Source of the DNA: Amycolatopsis lexingtonensis
Lineage (GTDB): Bacteria > Actinomycetota > Actinomycetes > Mycobacteriales > Pseudonocardiaceae
Length of the DNA stretch: 64,000 bases
Direction of reading: 5' to 3'
Assembly (NCBI RefSeq): GCF_014873755.1
Contig: NZ_JADBEG010000001.1
Location: 1,056,501 to 1,120,500, forward strand
This document shows positions 8,750 to 16,972 of this stretch, in pieces. Both the position numbers and the translations under genes were made by a program. Position 1 is the first letter of the stretch; each line of letters starts with the position of its first letter. The notes under the pieces were generated by a model. That model had not been told where the DNA came from and did no database searches. It saw only the letters and a program-made list of their open reading frames with translations.

Positions 8750-9499
8750 TCAGTTCGTCGCGCGCGCGATGCCCAGCGCGGCGGTGCGCACCGCCGGGGC
8801 GAGCCGGTCCACGGCGGCGCGTGAGTGGGCCACGATGCCGAGCGCGGCCCGGACCCGGCCGTCCAGCCGCAGGACCGGGGCGGCGACGGACACCGCGCCC
8901 AGGGTCATTTCCTCGTAGGAGTAAGCGGCCCCGGTCCGCCGGACCTCCTTCAGCGCCGCGGCGAGCCGGCCCGGCTGGGTGATCGTGTTCGGGGTCATCC
9001 GCGGCAGGCCGGCGGCGGCCACGGTGGCGAGCAGGTCCCGGCCGGAGAAGGCCAGGATCGCCTTGCCGACCCCGGTGGCGTGCAACGGCAGCCGCCCGCC
9101 CACGTGCGTCAGGGTGGGGACCGCCCTGGTGCTGGAGATCTTCTCGATGCACAGCGCTTCCGTGCCGTCCAGGACGGTCAGCTGGATGTTCTCCTGGGTG
9201 GCCTGGAAGAGGTCGTGCATGTAGGGGAGCGCGGCTTCGCGCAGGTCGCGCTGCCGCGGGGCGAGCGCGCCGATCGTCCACAGCCGGATCCCGATCCGGT
9301 AGCGGCCGTCCTCGAGGCGCTCCAACCCGCCCCACGCCCGGAGTTCGCCGATCAGCCGGCGGGCGGTCGAGACGGACAGCCCGCTGCGCCGGGCCACTTC
9401 GGTGAGCGTGAGCGCCGGGTGGGCGACGTCGAAGGAGTCGAGGACGGAGAGCAGCCGCTGGGAAACGGTCTGCCCGGGGTTGTTCGTCCGTCCGGCCAC
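8750..9499 (-). CDS. IclR-family transcriptional regulator
   Basis: Regulator of 249 aa, the standard IclR length. An N-terminal winged HTH (LTLTEVARRSGLSVSTARR) is followed by the effector domain with THVGGRLPLHATGVGKA. I chose the GTG at 9499 because the longer open frame would run through the divergent promoter and its palindromes. It is divergent from the hydroxyquinol operon, which it probably controls through the palindromes at 9519 and 9655. The effector is unknown; IclR relatives often sense aromatic acids or sugar acids. Confidence 0.93.
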   Translation of the reverse strand: MAGRTNNPGQTVSQRLLSVLDSFDVAHPALTLTEVARRSGLSVSTARRLIGELRAWGGLERLEDGRYRIGIRLWTIGALAPRQRDLREAALPYMHDLFQATQENIQLTVLDGTEALCIEKISSTRAVPTLTHVGGRLPLHATGVGKAILAFSGRDLLATVAAAGLPRMTPNTITQPGRLAAALKEVRRTGAAYSYEEMTLGAVSVAAPVLRLDGRVRAALGIVAHSRAAVDRLAPAVRTAALGIARATN

Positions 9500-9518
9500 G
9501 GTGCCAGCGTAACGAGGA

Positions 9519-9535
9519 TTGCCACTGAGTGGCAA
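9519..9535. promoter_or_regulatory. Perfect palindrome, probable IclR operator
   Basis: TTGCCACTGAGTGGCAA is a perfect 17-bp dyad, 20 bp upstream of the iclR start. Its core CCACTGAGTGG recurs at 9656, and the outer pattern TGCCA-N5-TGGCA recurs at 18656. Position and repetition argue that it is the regulator's binding site. Confidence 0.72.
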
Positions 9536-9609
9536 CGATGACTGGCTTCCGATCAGCCGGGAACTGAGGATCGGTACCGCGGAAGACGAGGAACAAGGAG
9601 GTTCTCGCG

Positions 9610-9678
9610 GTGCTGACCGACAACGAAGTGCGACCATCCGGACGGGCTCGTCTCGCCACTGAGTGGACGCTCCGGTGA
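9610..9678 (+). CDS. 22-codon leader ORF before the MFS gene
   Basis: A small ORF begins with GTG at 9610 behind a strong AAGGAGG site (9595-9601, 8-nt spacing). It ends with TGA at 9676-9678. The stop overlaps a GTG at 9675, the best start for the MFS gene, so the pair forms a GTGA coupling site. Neither GTG candidate of the MFS gene has an SD site of comparable quality. The product would be 22 aa with no recognisable domain. It most likely serves translational coupling, not a peptide function. Confidence 0.5.
   Translation: MLTDNEVRPSGRARLATEWTLR
9655..9666. promoter_or_regulatory. Second copy of the IclR-type palindrome
   Basis: GCCACTGAGTGG repeats the core of the operator at 9519. It lies inside the leader ORF and overlaps the first possible start of the MFS gene, so a protein bound here would block transcription of the operon. 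Confidence 0.55.
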
Positions 9679-10916
9679 GCGGGTTCTGGGCCCGGCAGGG
9701 CATCGTCCCGAACCTCCGCTGGGGGTTCGCCGCGCTGACCCTGTTCATGGTCGGCGACGGCATCGAGTCCGGCTTCCTCTCGCCCTTCCTCGACGAGCGC
9801 GGGTTCGGCTCGGGGCAGGTCTCACTGCTGTGGGGCGTCTACGGGCTCGTCGTCGCGGTGGCGGCCTGGCTGGCGGGGGCGCTGGCGGAGACGTTCGGCC
9901 CCAAGCGCGTGATGCTCACCGGGTTCGCGGTCTGGGTGCTGTTCGAGGTGGCGTTCCTGCTCGCGCTGGCGCGCGGGGACTTCGGGCTCATGGTGGTCAC
10001 CTTCGGCGTCCGCGGCCTCGGGTATCCGCTGTTCTCCTACGGCTTCCTGGTCTGGGTGGCGATGGAGACGCCGCAGGCGGTGCTGGGGAAGGCCGTCGGC
10101 TGGTACTGGTTCTTCGCCATGCTGGGCCTGGGCGTGCTCGGCTCCTACTACGCGGGTTTCGTGATCCCGCTGATCGGCGAGTTCGCCACCCTGGCGTCGT
10201 CGCTGGCCTTCATCGGCGTGGGCGGGCTCATGGTCGCGCTGCTGGTCAAGGCCCGCGGCCGGGCCGAGCGCGGCGGCGGTCTTCGCGCGGTCCTCGGTGC
10301 GGTGACCATCGTCTTCGAACGCCCGAAGGTCGGCATCGGCGGGATCGTCCGGGTGATCAACACCCTCGGCTTCTACGCGTTCGTGGTCTTCCTGACCACC
10401 TACATGGTCCGCGACGTCGGACTGTCCACAGCGGAATGGCAGACGGTGTGGGGCACGATGCTCCTCGTCAACGTCCTGGCCAACGTGGTGTTCGGCTACG
10501 TCGCCGACCGCATCGGCCGGGTGCGGACCGTGGCCTGGTGCGGCGGGCTGGCCTGCGCGGTCAGCGTGCCCGCGCTCTACCACGTGCCGCACCTCGTCGG
10601 CCCCAATTTCTGGGCGATCCTCGGGGTCGCCGTCGTTTACGGCGCCGCGCTCGCGGGGTTCGTCCCGCTGTCGGCGATCCTGCCTTCGCTGGCGCCCCAG
10701 CACGTCGGCGGCGCCGTCGCGATCCTCAACCTCGGCGCGGGCGTCAGCCAGTTCCTCGGACCGGCGGTGGCCGGCCTCGTCGGCCCGCTCGGCGTCGGCG
10801 GCACGGTCTGGGTCATCGCCGGCACCTACGTGCTCGGCATCGGCCTGACCTACTGCCTCCGGGACCGTACCCGGGTGGCCACCACGACCCACATTCCGGA
10901 AAGGACAGTCGCGTGA
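9675..10916 (+). CDS. MFS transporter, polyol-permease-like
   Basis: Membrane protein of about 413 aa with 12 predicted helices. The first helix carries LFMVGDGIESGFLSPFL, a pattern I associate with the polyol permease branch (RbtT/DalT/CsbX-like) of the major facilitator superfamily. The GTG at 9675 overlaps the stop of the leader ORF; a GTG at 9663 is also possible. It is the first full gene of the hydroxyquinol operon, so it is the likely importer of the starting substrate. A polyol-type carrier would fit a cyclitol or hydroaromatic substrate. Confidence 0.85.
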   Translation: MSGFWARQGIVPNLRWGFAALTLFMVGDGIESGFLSPFLDERGFGSGQVSLLWGVYGLVVAVAAWLAGALAETFGPKRVMLTGFAVWVLFEVAFLLALARGDFGLMVVTFGVRGLGYPLFSYGFLVWVAMETPQAVLGKAVGWYWFFAMLGLGVLGSYYAGFVIPLIGEFATLASSLAFIGVGGLMVALLVKARGRAERGGGLRAVLGAVTIVFERPKVGIGGIVRVINTLGFYAFVVFLTTYMVRDVGLSTAEWQTVWGTMLLVNVLANVVFGYVADRIGRVRTVAWCGGLACAVSVPALYHVPHLVGPNFWAILGVAVVYGAALAGFVPLSAILPSLAPQHVGGAVAILNLGAGVSQFLGPAVAGLVGPLGVGGTVWVIAGTYVLGIGLTYCLRDRTRVATTTHIPERTVA

Positions 10917-11617
10917 AACCCACGATCGTGCTCGTGCCGGGGATGTGGCACGGCGGCTGGGCCTGGGACCGCGTCGCGGCCCTCCTCGAAGCGGACGGCC
11001 ACCCGTGTGTGCGAGTCACGTTCCCGGGCCGGGACCGGGCTCCGGGGGACGAGACCTTCACCGGGCACTGCGCCCACCTCACCCGGGTGCTCGCCGAAGT
11101 GCCGGGAGACGTCGTGCTCGTCGGCCACTCCTACGGCGGCGCGGTGCTGACCGAGGCCGGCGACGCCGCGGGCGTCCGGGCCATGGTGTTCGTCAGCGCG
11201 TTCTGCCTCGAACCGGGGGAGTCGGTCGCGTCGGTCAACGACGCCGAAGCCGGTTCCGAGGCCGGCGTCGACGACATCCGGGAGGTCGATGACCACCTGG
11301 TGATCGACCCGGAGACCGCGCGAGCCGCGTTCTACCACGACTGCGACCCCGCCGACGCGGCGCGCGCGGCCGGGCGGCTGACCCCCGAACACGTCAGCAC
11401 GCGGACCGCCGTGGTGTCCCGGGCGGCCTGGCGGGCCGTCCCGTCGCACTTCGTCGTCTGCACGGCGGACCGGGCGTGCACCCCGGCCGTCCAGCGCAAG
11501 CTGGCGAACCGGACCGGCTCGTGGAGCGAGCTCGCGGCGAGCCACTCGCCGATGTTGTCCATGCCGGCCGCGCTGGCCGGCGCGATCACCGGCTTCGCGA
11601 AGGAGGTGACGGCATGA
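10913..11617 (+). CDS. Alpha/beta-fold hydrolase (EstC-like branch)
   Basis: Hydrolase of 234 aa that begins KPTIVLVPGMWHGGWAW. The nucleophile elbow GHSYGG puts Ser at 73, an Asp lies in the FVVCTADRACTP strand, and the late His is in ASHSPML. This branch includes plant-type methyl esterases and hydroxynitrile lyases and related C-C cleaving enzymes. The GTG start overlaps the MFS stop (GTGA). A role on an ester-linked or beta-diketone-like intermediate is possible but not shown. Confidence 0.88.
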   Translation: MKPTIVLVPGMWHGGWAWDRVAALLEADGHPCVRVTFPGRDRAPGDETFTGHCAHLTRVLAEVPGDVVLVGHSYGGAVLTEAGDAAGVRAMVFVSAFCLEPGESVASVNDAEAGSEAGVDDIREVDDHLVIDPETARAAFYHDCDPADAARAAGRLTPEHVSTRTAVVSRAAWRAVPSHFVVCTADRACTPAVQRKLANRTGSWSELAASHSPMLSMPAALAGAITGFAKEVTA

Positions 11618-12252
11618 GCGCTCCCGTCGCGATCGTCACCGGCGGAGCCGGCGGCCTGGGCCAGGCCATCGCCTCGGCGCTGCTGGCCGACGGCTTCCGC
11701 GTCGCCCTGCTCGATCGGCGTGGCGCGCGGGAAGCCGCCGGACGGCTCGGCGAATCCGCCACCGGGGTGACCGCGGACGTCACCGACGAAGCCGCGGTCC
11801 GCGCCGCGCTCGACGAGGTCGAGGCGACCTGGGGCCGGATCGACGCGCTCGTCAACAACGCCGGGATCGAACCGCGGCACTCGCTCGAGGAGCTGGACCC
11901 GGCGACCTGGCGCGCCACTCTCGAGGTCAACCTGACCGGACCGGCGCTGCTGATCAAGCACTGCGTCCCCCGGTGGCGCCGCCAAGGTGGCGGCCGGGTG
12001 GTGTCCATCGGCTCGCGGGTATGGCTCGGCGGCGGTGCGACCGGCTCGTACTCCGCGTCGAAGGCCGGCCTCGTCGGCCTGACGCGGGAAGCGTGCCGGG
12101 AACTCGGCCCGCTCGGGGTCACGGTGAACGTGGTGGCACCGAGTTTCGTGCGGACCCCGTTGAACGCCGGGAAGGGCGACGCCGGGTTCGTCGAAGCCCA
12201 TGCCCGTCGCGATCGTCGCCGCCGGCGCGTTCCTCGCGCCGTTCATCCCCTG
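11614..12252 (+). pseudogene. SDR gene with C-terminal deletion and frameshift
   Basis: The first roughly 195 residues form a normal SDR half: TGGAGGLG cofactor motif, NNAG, and catalytic YSASK. After FVRTPLNAGKGDAGFVEA the reading frame turns into Arg-rich text. The +1 frame from 12200 reads MPVAIVAAGAFLAPFIP and stops at 12250-12252. That tail matches the C-terminus of the SDR at 1971 (V-x-x-G-A-x-L-A-P). About 45 residues, including the usual FLAS...TG segment, are therefore missing and the frame is shifted. In the original frame, translation reads through into the SnoaL gene and could give a 420-aa fusion. It may be a broken gene, a real fusion or an assembly error. Confidence 0.75.
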
Positions 12253-12270
12253 ACCAGCAAGGAGAAAGTG

Positions 12271-12876
12271 ATGGAAGACCGTCTCGCGGTGCGAGAGCTC
12301 GTCGAGAACTGGGCCTTGTGGCGTGATTCCGGCGACTGGGAGCGCTTCGCCACCGTCTGGCACCCGGTCGACGGCTGGATGACGGCGACCTGGTTCCAGG
12401 GGCCGGCCGAGGAGTTCATCGCCGCCAGCAAGGCCGGGTTCGACCGCGGGGTCAGCATCCTGCACTTCCTCGGCGGGCACACCGCCGAGATCCGCGGCGA
12501 CCGGGCGATCGCGCAGACGAAGATGACGATCGGGCAGCGGGCCACTGTGGACGGTGTCGAGGTCGACGTCGTCTGCACCGGCCGGTTCTACGACTTCTGC
12601 GCCCGACACGAGGGGGAGTGGAAGATCGTGCGACGGCAGCCGATCTACGAGAAGGACCGGCTCGACCCGGTCGACCCGGCCGCCCGGCTCGTGCTCGACC
12701 CCGGGCTGCTCGGCCGCTTCCCGGCCGGGTACCGCCACCTCGGCTACCTGCAGACCGAGGCCGGGTTCACGGTCAAGGACGGGCTGCCGGGCCTGACCGG
12801 ACCGGCGGTCGAGCGGCTGTACGACGAGGGTGCCCGCTGGCTGGCCGGTTCGGTCACCGCCGGCGACCCGCACTGA
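12271..12876 (+). CDS. SnoaL-like (NTF2-fold) protein, possible dehydratase or isomerase
   Basis: Protein of 201 aa with a SnoaL_4-type cone fold in its first 140 residues, starting EDRLAVRELVENWALWRDSGDW. Relatives include scytalone dehydratase, bile-acid dehydratase BaiE and ketosteroid isomerases, which act on cyclic ketones. It has its own AAGGAG site and ATG at 12271, so it does not need the read-through from the damaged SDR. The C-terminal 60 residues (PGLLGRFPAGYRHLGYLQ) extend beyond the core. In this operon it could remove water from a cyclic intermediate. Confidence 0.78.
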   Translation: MEDRLAVRELVENWALWRDSGDWERFATVWHPVDGWMTATWFQGPAEEFIAASKAGFDRGVSILHFLGGHTAEIRGDRAIAQTKMTIGQRATVDGVEVDVVCTGRFYDFCARHEGEWKIVRRQPIYEKDRLDPVDPAARLVLDPGLLGRFPAGYRHLGYLQTEAGFTVKDGLPGLTGPAVERLYDEGARWLAGSVTAGDPH

Positions 12877-12887
12877 AGGGCTACGAC

Positions 12888-13709
12888 GTGTTCTTGACTT
12901 GCAGCGCAAACACCTTGCGCTTCGCCGACCTGCCCACCCGCGTCGCCTCGGCGGCCGCGGCGGGCTTCACCGGGATCGGCTTGCGCCTGACCGACTACCT
13001 CGGCGCCGGACTGTCCGATGAGGACATCCGTGACCTGCTCGACCGGCACGGCGTCCGCGTCCTCGAGCTCGAGCACACCTGGGACTGGGCCGCCGGGGAG
13101 GATCCGGTGGAGGAGGCGATGTGGCGGCTGGCCGGTCACGTCGGGTTCCGGCACCTCAACATTCCGATGTTCTTCCCGCACCCGGTGCGTGACCTGATCG
13201 AGCCCTTCGGCGCGTTCTGCGACCGCGCGGCCCGCCACGGCGTGCGGGTCGGGTTCGAGTTCCTGCCCTACAGCCACGTCCGGACCATCGGGGAGGCGGC
13301 ACGGGTGGTGGCCGCCGCGGACCGCCCGAACGGCGGCGTCACGCTCGACCTGTGGCACTGGTTCCGCTCCGGCGCCCGGCCCGCCGACCTCGCCGAGGTG
13401 CCGGCGTCGGCGATCACGACGGTCCAGCTGAACGACGTGCGGCCCGAGCCCGGCCCGGATCTCACGGACGAAGCCCGGCACCGCCGCCTGCTCCCCGGCC
13501 GGGGTGCCGGGGACACCGCGGGTGTCCTGCGGGCGTTGCGTACGCACGTCGTCACCGCGCCGGTCTCCGTCGAGGTCTTCTCCGACGACCTCGACGCGCT
13601 CCCGGCCGCCGAAACGGCCCGGCTGGCGTTCGACGCCGGGGCCGCCGTCCTCGATTCCGCGGGGCTCGCCGCGCCGGCCTGGCGCACGAACCTGGAGGCG
13701 GCCCGATGA
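12888..13709 (+). CDS. Sugar phosphate isomerase/epimerase-like TIM barrel protein
   Basis: Second xylose-isomerase-like TIM barrel protein of the island, 273 aa. Putative metal ligands are Glu in GFEFLPY, Asp in TLDLWHW, Gln in TVQLNDV (where the protein at 2768 has His) and Glu in SVEVFSD. The GTG at 12888 follows a GAAGGG site, 12 bp after the SnoaL gene. It is only distantly similar to the protein at 2768, so it probably has a different step or substrate. It overlaps the dioxygenase gene by ATGA. Confidence 0.8.
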   Translation: MFLTCSANTLRFADLPTRVASAAAAGFTGIGLRLTDYLGAGLSDEDIRDLLDRHGVRVLELEHTWDWAAGEDPVEEAMWRLAGHVGFRHLNIPMFFPHPVRDLIEPFGAFCDRAARHGVRVGFEFLPYSHVRTIGEAARVVAAADRPNGGVTLDLWHWFRSGARPADLAEVPASAITTVQLNDVRPEPGPDLTDEARHRRLLPGRGAGDTAGVLRALRTHVVTAPVSVEVFSDDLDALPAAETARLAFDAGAAVLDSAGLAAPAWRTNLEAAR

Positions 13710-14575
13710 CCGGCTTCGCCGAAAAGACCTCGGCCGAGGTCGTCGCCGCGAGTTTCGCAGGCACCCCCGATCCGCGGCTCAAGCGGATCGTCACCAGCCT
13801 GGTCGAGCACCTGCACGCGTTCGTCAAGGACATCGAACCGACCGAAGCGGAATGGCAGCGGGCCGTCGGCTTCCTCACCGCCACCGGGCGGATGTGCGAC
13901 GAGACCCGGCAGGAGTTCGTCCTGCTGTCCGATGTGCTCGGGGTGTCGATGCTGGTCGACGCGATCAACCACCGCAAGCCCGCCGGCGCCACCGAAACCA
14001 CCGTGCTCGGGCCGTTCCACCTGGTCGACTCCCCGCCGCGCGAGCTGGGTGCCGACATCTCGCTGGACCACAACGGCGAGCCGTGCGTGTTCGCCGGCCG
14101 GGTGTCCTCTTCGGACGGTACCCCGCTGCCCGGCGCGCTGGTCGACGTGTGGCAGGCCAACGGCGCCGGCTTCTACGACGTCCAGCAGCCCGGCGTGCAA
14201 CCCGAACGCAACCTGCGCGGGCTCTTCACCACCGACGAGGACGGCCGCTTCTGGCTGCGGACCGTCGTGCCGCGGTACTACCCGATCCCGGACGACGGCC
14301 CGGTCGGCAAGCTGCTCGCCGCCACCGGGCGGCACCCCAACCGCCCCGCGCACATCCACGTCATCGCCGGCGCGGAAGGCCACGTCCCGGTCACCACCCA
14401 CGTCTTCGTCGAAGGCAGCCCGTACCTCGACTCCGACACGGTGTTCGGCGTGAAGGAGACGCTCGTCCGGCCGGTCACGACCGTCGACGACCCCGGGCGG
14501 GCCGCGCGGTTCGGCGTCGGGAACCCCTTCCGGCTCCTCGAGTTCGACGTCGTCCTCGCCGAGGTGCCGCGATGA
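13706..14575 (+). CDS. Hydroxyquinol 1,2-dioxygenase
   Basis: Intradiol ring-cleavage dioxygenase of 289 aa that opens 1,2,4-trihydroxybenzene to maleylacetate. An N-terminal helical dimerisation domain (about 1-95) precedes the catalytic barrel. The Fe(III) ligands are visible as Tyr157 (GAGFYD), Tyr192 (PRYYPIP), His216 and His218 (RPAHIHV). The GPFH-V/L-DSP segment at 102-110 is typical of the hydroxyquinol branch, where catechol enzymes have GPFY. The next gene is maleylacetate reductase, which uses the product. Catechol 1,2-dioxygenase is the less likely alternative. Confidence 0.92.
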   Translation: MTGFAEKTSAEVVAASFAGTPDPRLKRIVTSLVEHLHAFVKDIEPTEAEWQRAVGFLTATGRMCDETRQEFVLLSDVLGVSMLVDAINHRKPAGATETTVLGPFHLVDSPPRELGADISLDHNGEPCVFAGRVSSSDGTPLPGALVDVWQANGAGFYDVQQPGVQPERNLRGLFTTDEDGRFWLRTVVPRYYPIPDDGPVGKLLAATGRHPNRPAHIHVIAGAEGHVPVTTHVFVEGSPYLDSDTVFGVKETLVRPVTTVDDPGRAARFGVGNPFRLLEFDVVLAEVPR

Positions 14576-15624
14576 CCCGCGAATTCGTCCACGAATCCCC
14601 GCCGGGGCGGGTGGTCTTCGGTGCCGGCGCCCGGCACCGGCTGCCGGGGGAGCTCGAGCGGGCCGGGCTGCGCCGCCCGCTCGTCGTGTGCGCTCCCGGC
14701 GCGGCCGGCCTCGCGGCCGAGCTGGCACCCCCGGGCGCCGGACTGCACCCCCACGCCGCGATGCACGTCCCCGCCGCGGTCGCCGCCGAAGCCGTCGCGG
14801 CCGCGGCCGGGACCGACGGCTGCGTGGCCGTCGGCGGGGGCTCCGCGCTCGGCCTGGCCAAGGCGGTCGCCAAGGAGACCGGGTTGCCGGTCGCCGCCGT
14901 GCCGACGACCTACTCGGGCTCGGAGATGACCCCGATCTGGGGCATCACCGGCGAGACCGGGAAAACCACCGGCCGCGACCCGAAGGTCCGGCCCGTCCTC
15001 GTCGTCTACGACCCCGAGCTGACCCTCTCGCTGCCGGCGGCGTTCTCGGTGACCAGCGGCGTGAACGCCCTCGCCCACGCCGCGGAGGCGCTCTACGCAC
15101 CGGATTGTTCGCCGGTCACGGCGCTCGTCGCGCAGGAGGCGGCGCGCGTCACGGCCGCCGCGCTGCCGCGGGTGTCCGCGGACCCGCTCGACCTCGACGC
15201 ACGCGCGGACCTGCTCCACGGCTCCTGGCTCGCCGGAACGGCACTGGGATCGACCACGATGTCCCTGCACCACCAGCTCTGCCACATCCTCGGCGGCACC
15301 TTCGACCTCCCGCACGCACCGGTCCACACCGCGGTGCTCCCGCACGTCCTCGCGGTCAACCTGCCCGCCGCTCCCGCGGCCCGGGCCGCGCTGGAGTCCG
15401 CCTGGGACACCCCCGACCCCGCCGGTCACGTGTTCCGCCTGGCGCACGGCCTCGGCGCCGAAATGTCGCTGAAGGCACTGGGCCTGCCGGAGAACGGGAT
15501 CGACGCGGTCGTCGACCGGGCGCTGGCCGCGCCCTACGCCAATCCCGCGCCCGTCACCGAAACCGTTCTGCGGCACCTGCTCCACACCGCCTTCACCGGC
15601 GAAAGTCCAACGGAGGACTCATGA
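14572..15624 (+). CDS. Maleylacetate reductase
   Basis: Iron-containing alcohol dehydrogenase family protein of 350 aa that reduces maleylacetate to 3-oxoadipate with NAD(P)H. The nucleotide loop GGGSALGLAKAVA and PTTYSGSEMTPIWG are characteristic of the branch. The His-rich segment STTMSLHHQLCHILGG contains the family's active-site His residues. It overlaps the dioxygenase gene by ATGA, and the two catalyse consecutive steps. 3-Oxoadipate would then need a CoA transferase and thiolase, which are not in this window. Confidence 0.93.
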   Translation: MTREFVHESPPGRVVFGAGARHRLPGELERAGLRRPLVVCAPGAAGLAAELAPPGAGLHPHAAMHVPAAVAAEAVAAAAGTDGCVAVGGGSALGLAKAVAKETGLPVAAVPTTYSGSEMTPIWGITGETGKTTGRDPKVRPVLVVYDPELTLSLPAAFSVTSGVNALAHAAEALYAPDCSPVTALVAQEAARVTAAALPRVSADPLDLDARADLLHGSWLAGTALGSTTMSLHHQLCHILGGTFDLPHAPVHTAVLPHVLAVNLPAAPAARAALESAWDTPDPAGHVFRLAHGLGAEMSLKALGLPENGIDAVVDRALAAPYANPAPVTETVLRHLLHTAFTGESPTEDS

Positions 15625-16955
15625 GCACCCTCGAGCTGCACGCCCTGATCGACCGCCACCGGGTCGGCCGCCTGCAACGGCGTGTCCTGCTGCTGTGCCT
15701 CGGCGTGGTGACGCTGGACGGCATCGACGTCGCGATGGTCAGCTACCTCGGCCCGTCGCTCATTTCCGACTGGCACCTCACCAAAGCCCAGCTGGGCCCG
15801 GTGGTCACCAGCGGGCTGCTCGGCCTCGCCCTCGGCTCGCTGGTCGCCGGGCCGCTCGCCGACCGCGTCGGCCGCCGCAAGGTCATCGTCGCCTCCCTCG
15901 TGTTCTTCGGGCTGATGAGCGCCGCGACCGCGCTGACCACGGACGTCACCGGGTTCTCGATCCTGCGCGTGCTCACCGGGTTCGGCCTCGGCGCCGCCCT
16001 GCCCAACGCGACCACACTCGTGTCCGAGTACGCCCCCGCGCGCCGCCGCGGCGCGATGATGTCGCTGGCCTACTGCGGGATGACCCTCGGCGGCGCCGTC
16101 GCCGGGTACCTCACCAACGCGCTCGTCCAGGTCGCGAGCTGGCACTGGGCGCTCGTCGCCGGCGGGGTGCTCCCGCTGGCCTACGCCGTGGTGATCGCCG
16201 CCGCGCTGCCCGAATCGCCGAAGTTCCTCGCCCGCCAGGACGGACGGCACGCCGAGCTGGCCGCGTTGATGAGCCGCGTCGTGCCCGGGACCTTCCCCGC
16301 CGGCACGCGCTTCGTGCTGGACGAACCGGCCGTCGCCGCCAAGGTGCGGGTCGCCGGGCTGCTGACGCGCCGGTTCCGGGCCGGGACCCTTACGATCTGG
16401 GCCGGCTTCGTGGCCGCGTTCTTCATCGTCTACCTGATGAACAGCTGGCTGCCGATCCTGATGACCGACGTCGGCTTCTCGCTGACCGCCGCCGCGACCA
16501 TCGGGCTGCTGCTGCAGGCCGGCGGCACGGTCGGCAACCTGGGCATCGGCTGGCTGATGGACCGCTTCGGCCGGCACCGCACGGTCGCGGCCGCCATGGG
16601 CTGCGCCGCCGTCCTGCTGGTGCTCGTCGCCGTCGCGCCGCAGGACGTCCTGGTCCTCGGCATCCTGATCTTCGTGCTCGGCATGTTCACCAACACCGTC
16701 GGCACCGGATTCCCGATCCTCTCGGCGGACTTCTACCCGACGTCGATCCGCGCCACGGGGACGAGCTGGGCGACCGGCATCGCGCGCTTCGGGGCGATCG
16801 CCGGCGCGGCCGCCGGCACCGTGCTCGTCGCCGTCGGCCTGAGCTACCGGCAGGTCTTCCTCGCCCTGCTGCTGCCCGCCGCCTGCTGCGTCCTGGCCGT
16901 CGTGCTCAAGGCCCGCTCGGCGCGGGTGACCCGGCCCGAACCCGTCGCGGCCTGA
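15621..16955 (+). CDS. MFS transporter, aromatic acid:H+ symporter family
   Basis: Membrane protein of 444 aa with 12 helices. The first helix has TLDGIDVAMV, the equivalent of the charged D-G-x-D motif of the AAHS family (PcaK/BenK/MhpT-like), and the helix 2-3 loop is GPLADRVGRRKV. This family imports aromatic and hydroaromatic acids. It is the second transporter of the operon, so the pathway may take both an early substrate and a later aromatic intermediate. An ATGA overlap links it to maleylacetate reductase. Confidence 0.87.
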   Translation: MSTLELHALIDRHRVGRLQRRVLLLCLGVVTLDGIDVAMVSYLGPSLISDWHLTKAQLGPVVTSGLLGLALGSLVAGPLADRVGRRKVIVASLVFFGLMSAATALTTDVTGFSILRVLTGFGLGAALPNATTLVSEYAPARRRGAMMSLAYCGMTLGGAVAGYLTNALVQVASWHWALVAGGVLPLAYAVVIAAALPESPKFLARQDGRHAELAALMSRVVPGTFPAGTRFVLDEPAVAAKVRVAGLLTRRFRAGTLTIWAGFVAAFFIVYLMNSWLPILMTDVGFSLTAAATIGLLLQAGGTVGNLGIGWLMDRFGRHRTVAAAMGCAAVLLVLVAVAPQDVLVLGILIFVLGMFTNTVGTGFPILSADFYPTSIRATGTSWATGIARFGAIAGAAAGTVLVAVGLSYRQVFLALLLPAACCVLAVVLKARSARVTRPEPVAA

Positions 16956-16972
16956 ACCCGGAAGGAACCACC

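Noticed and set aside
12271..12876. Taking the SDR-SnoaL reading frame as one genuine bifunctional enzyme.
   Set aside because: The SDR end is missing and its real tail is in another frame; the SnoaL gene has its own ribosome-binding site. Fusion stays possible but is not the preferred reading.
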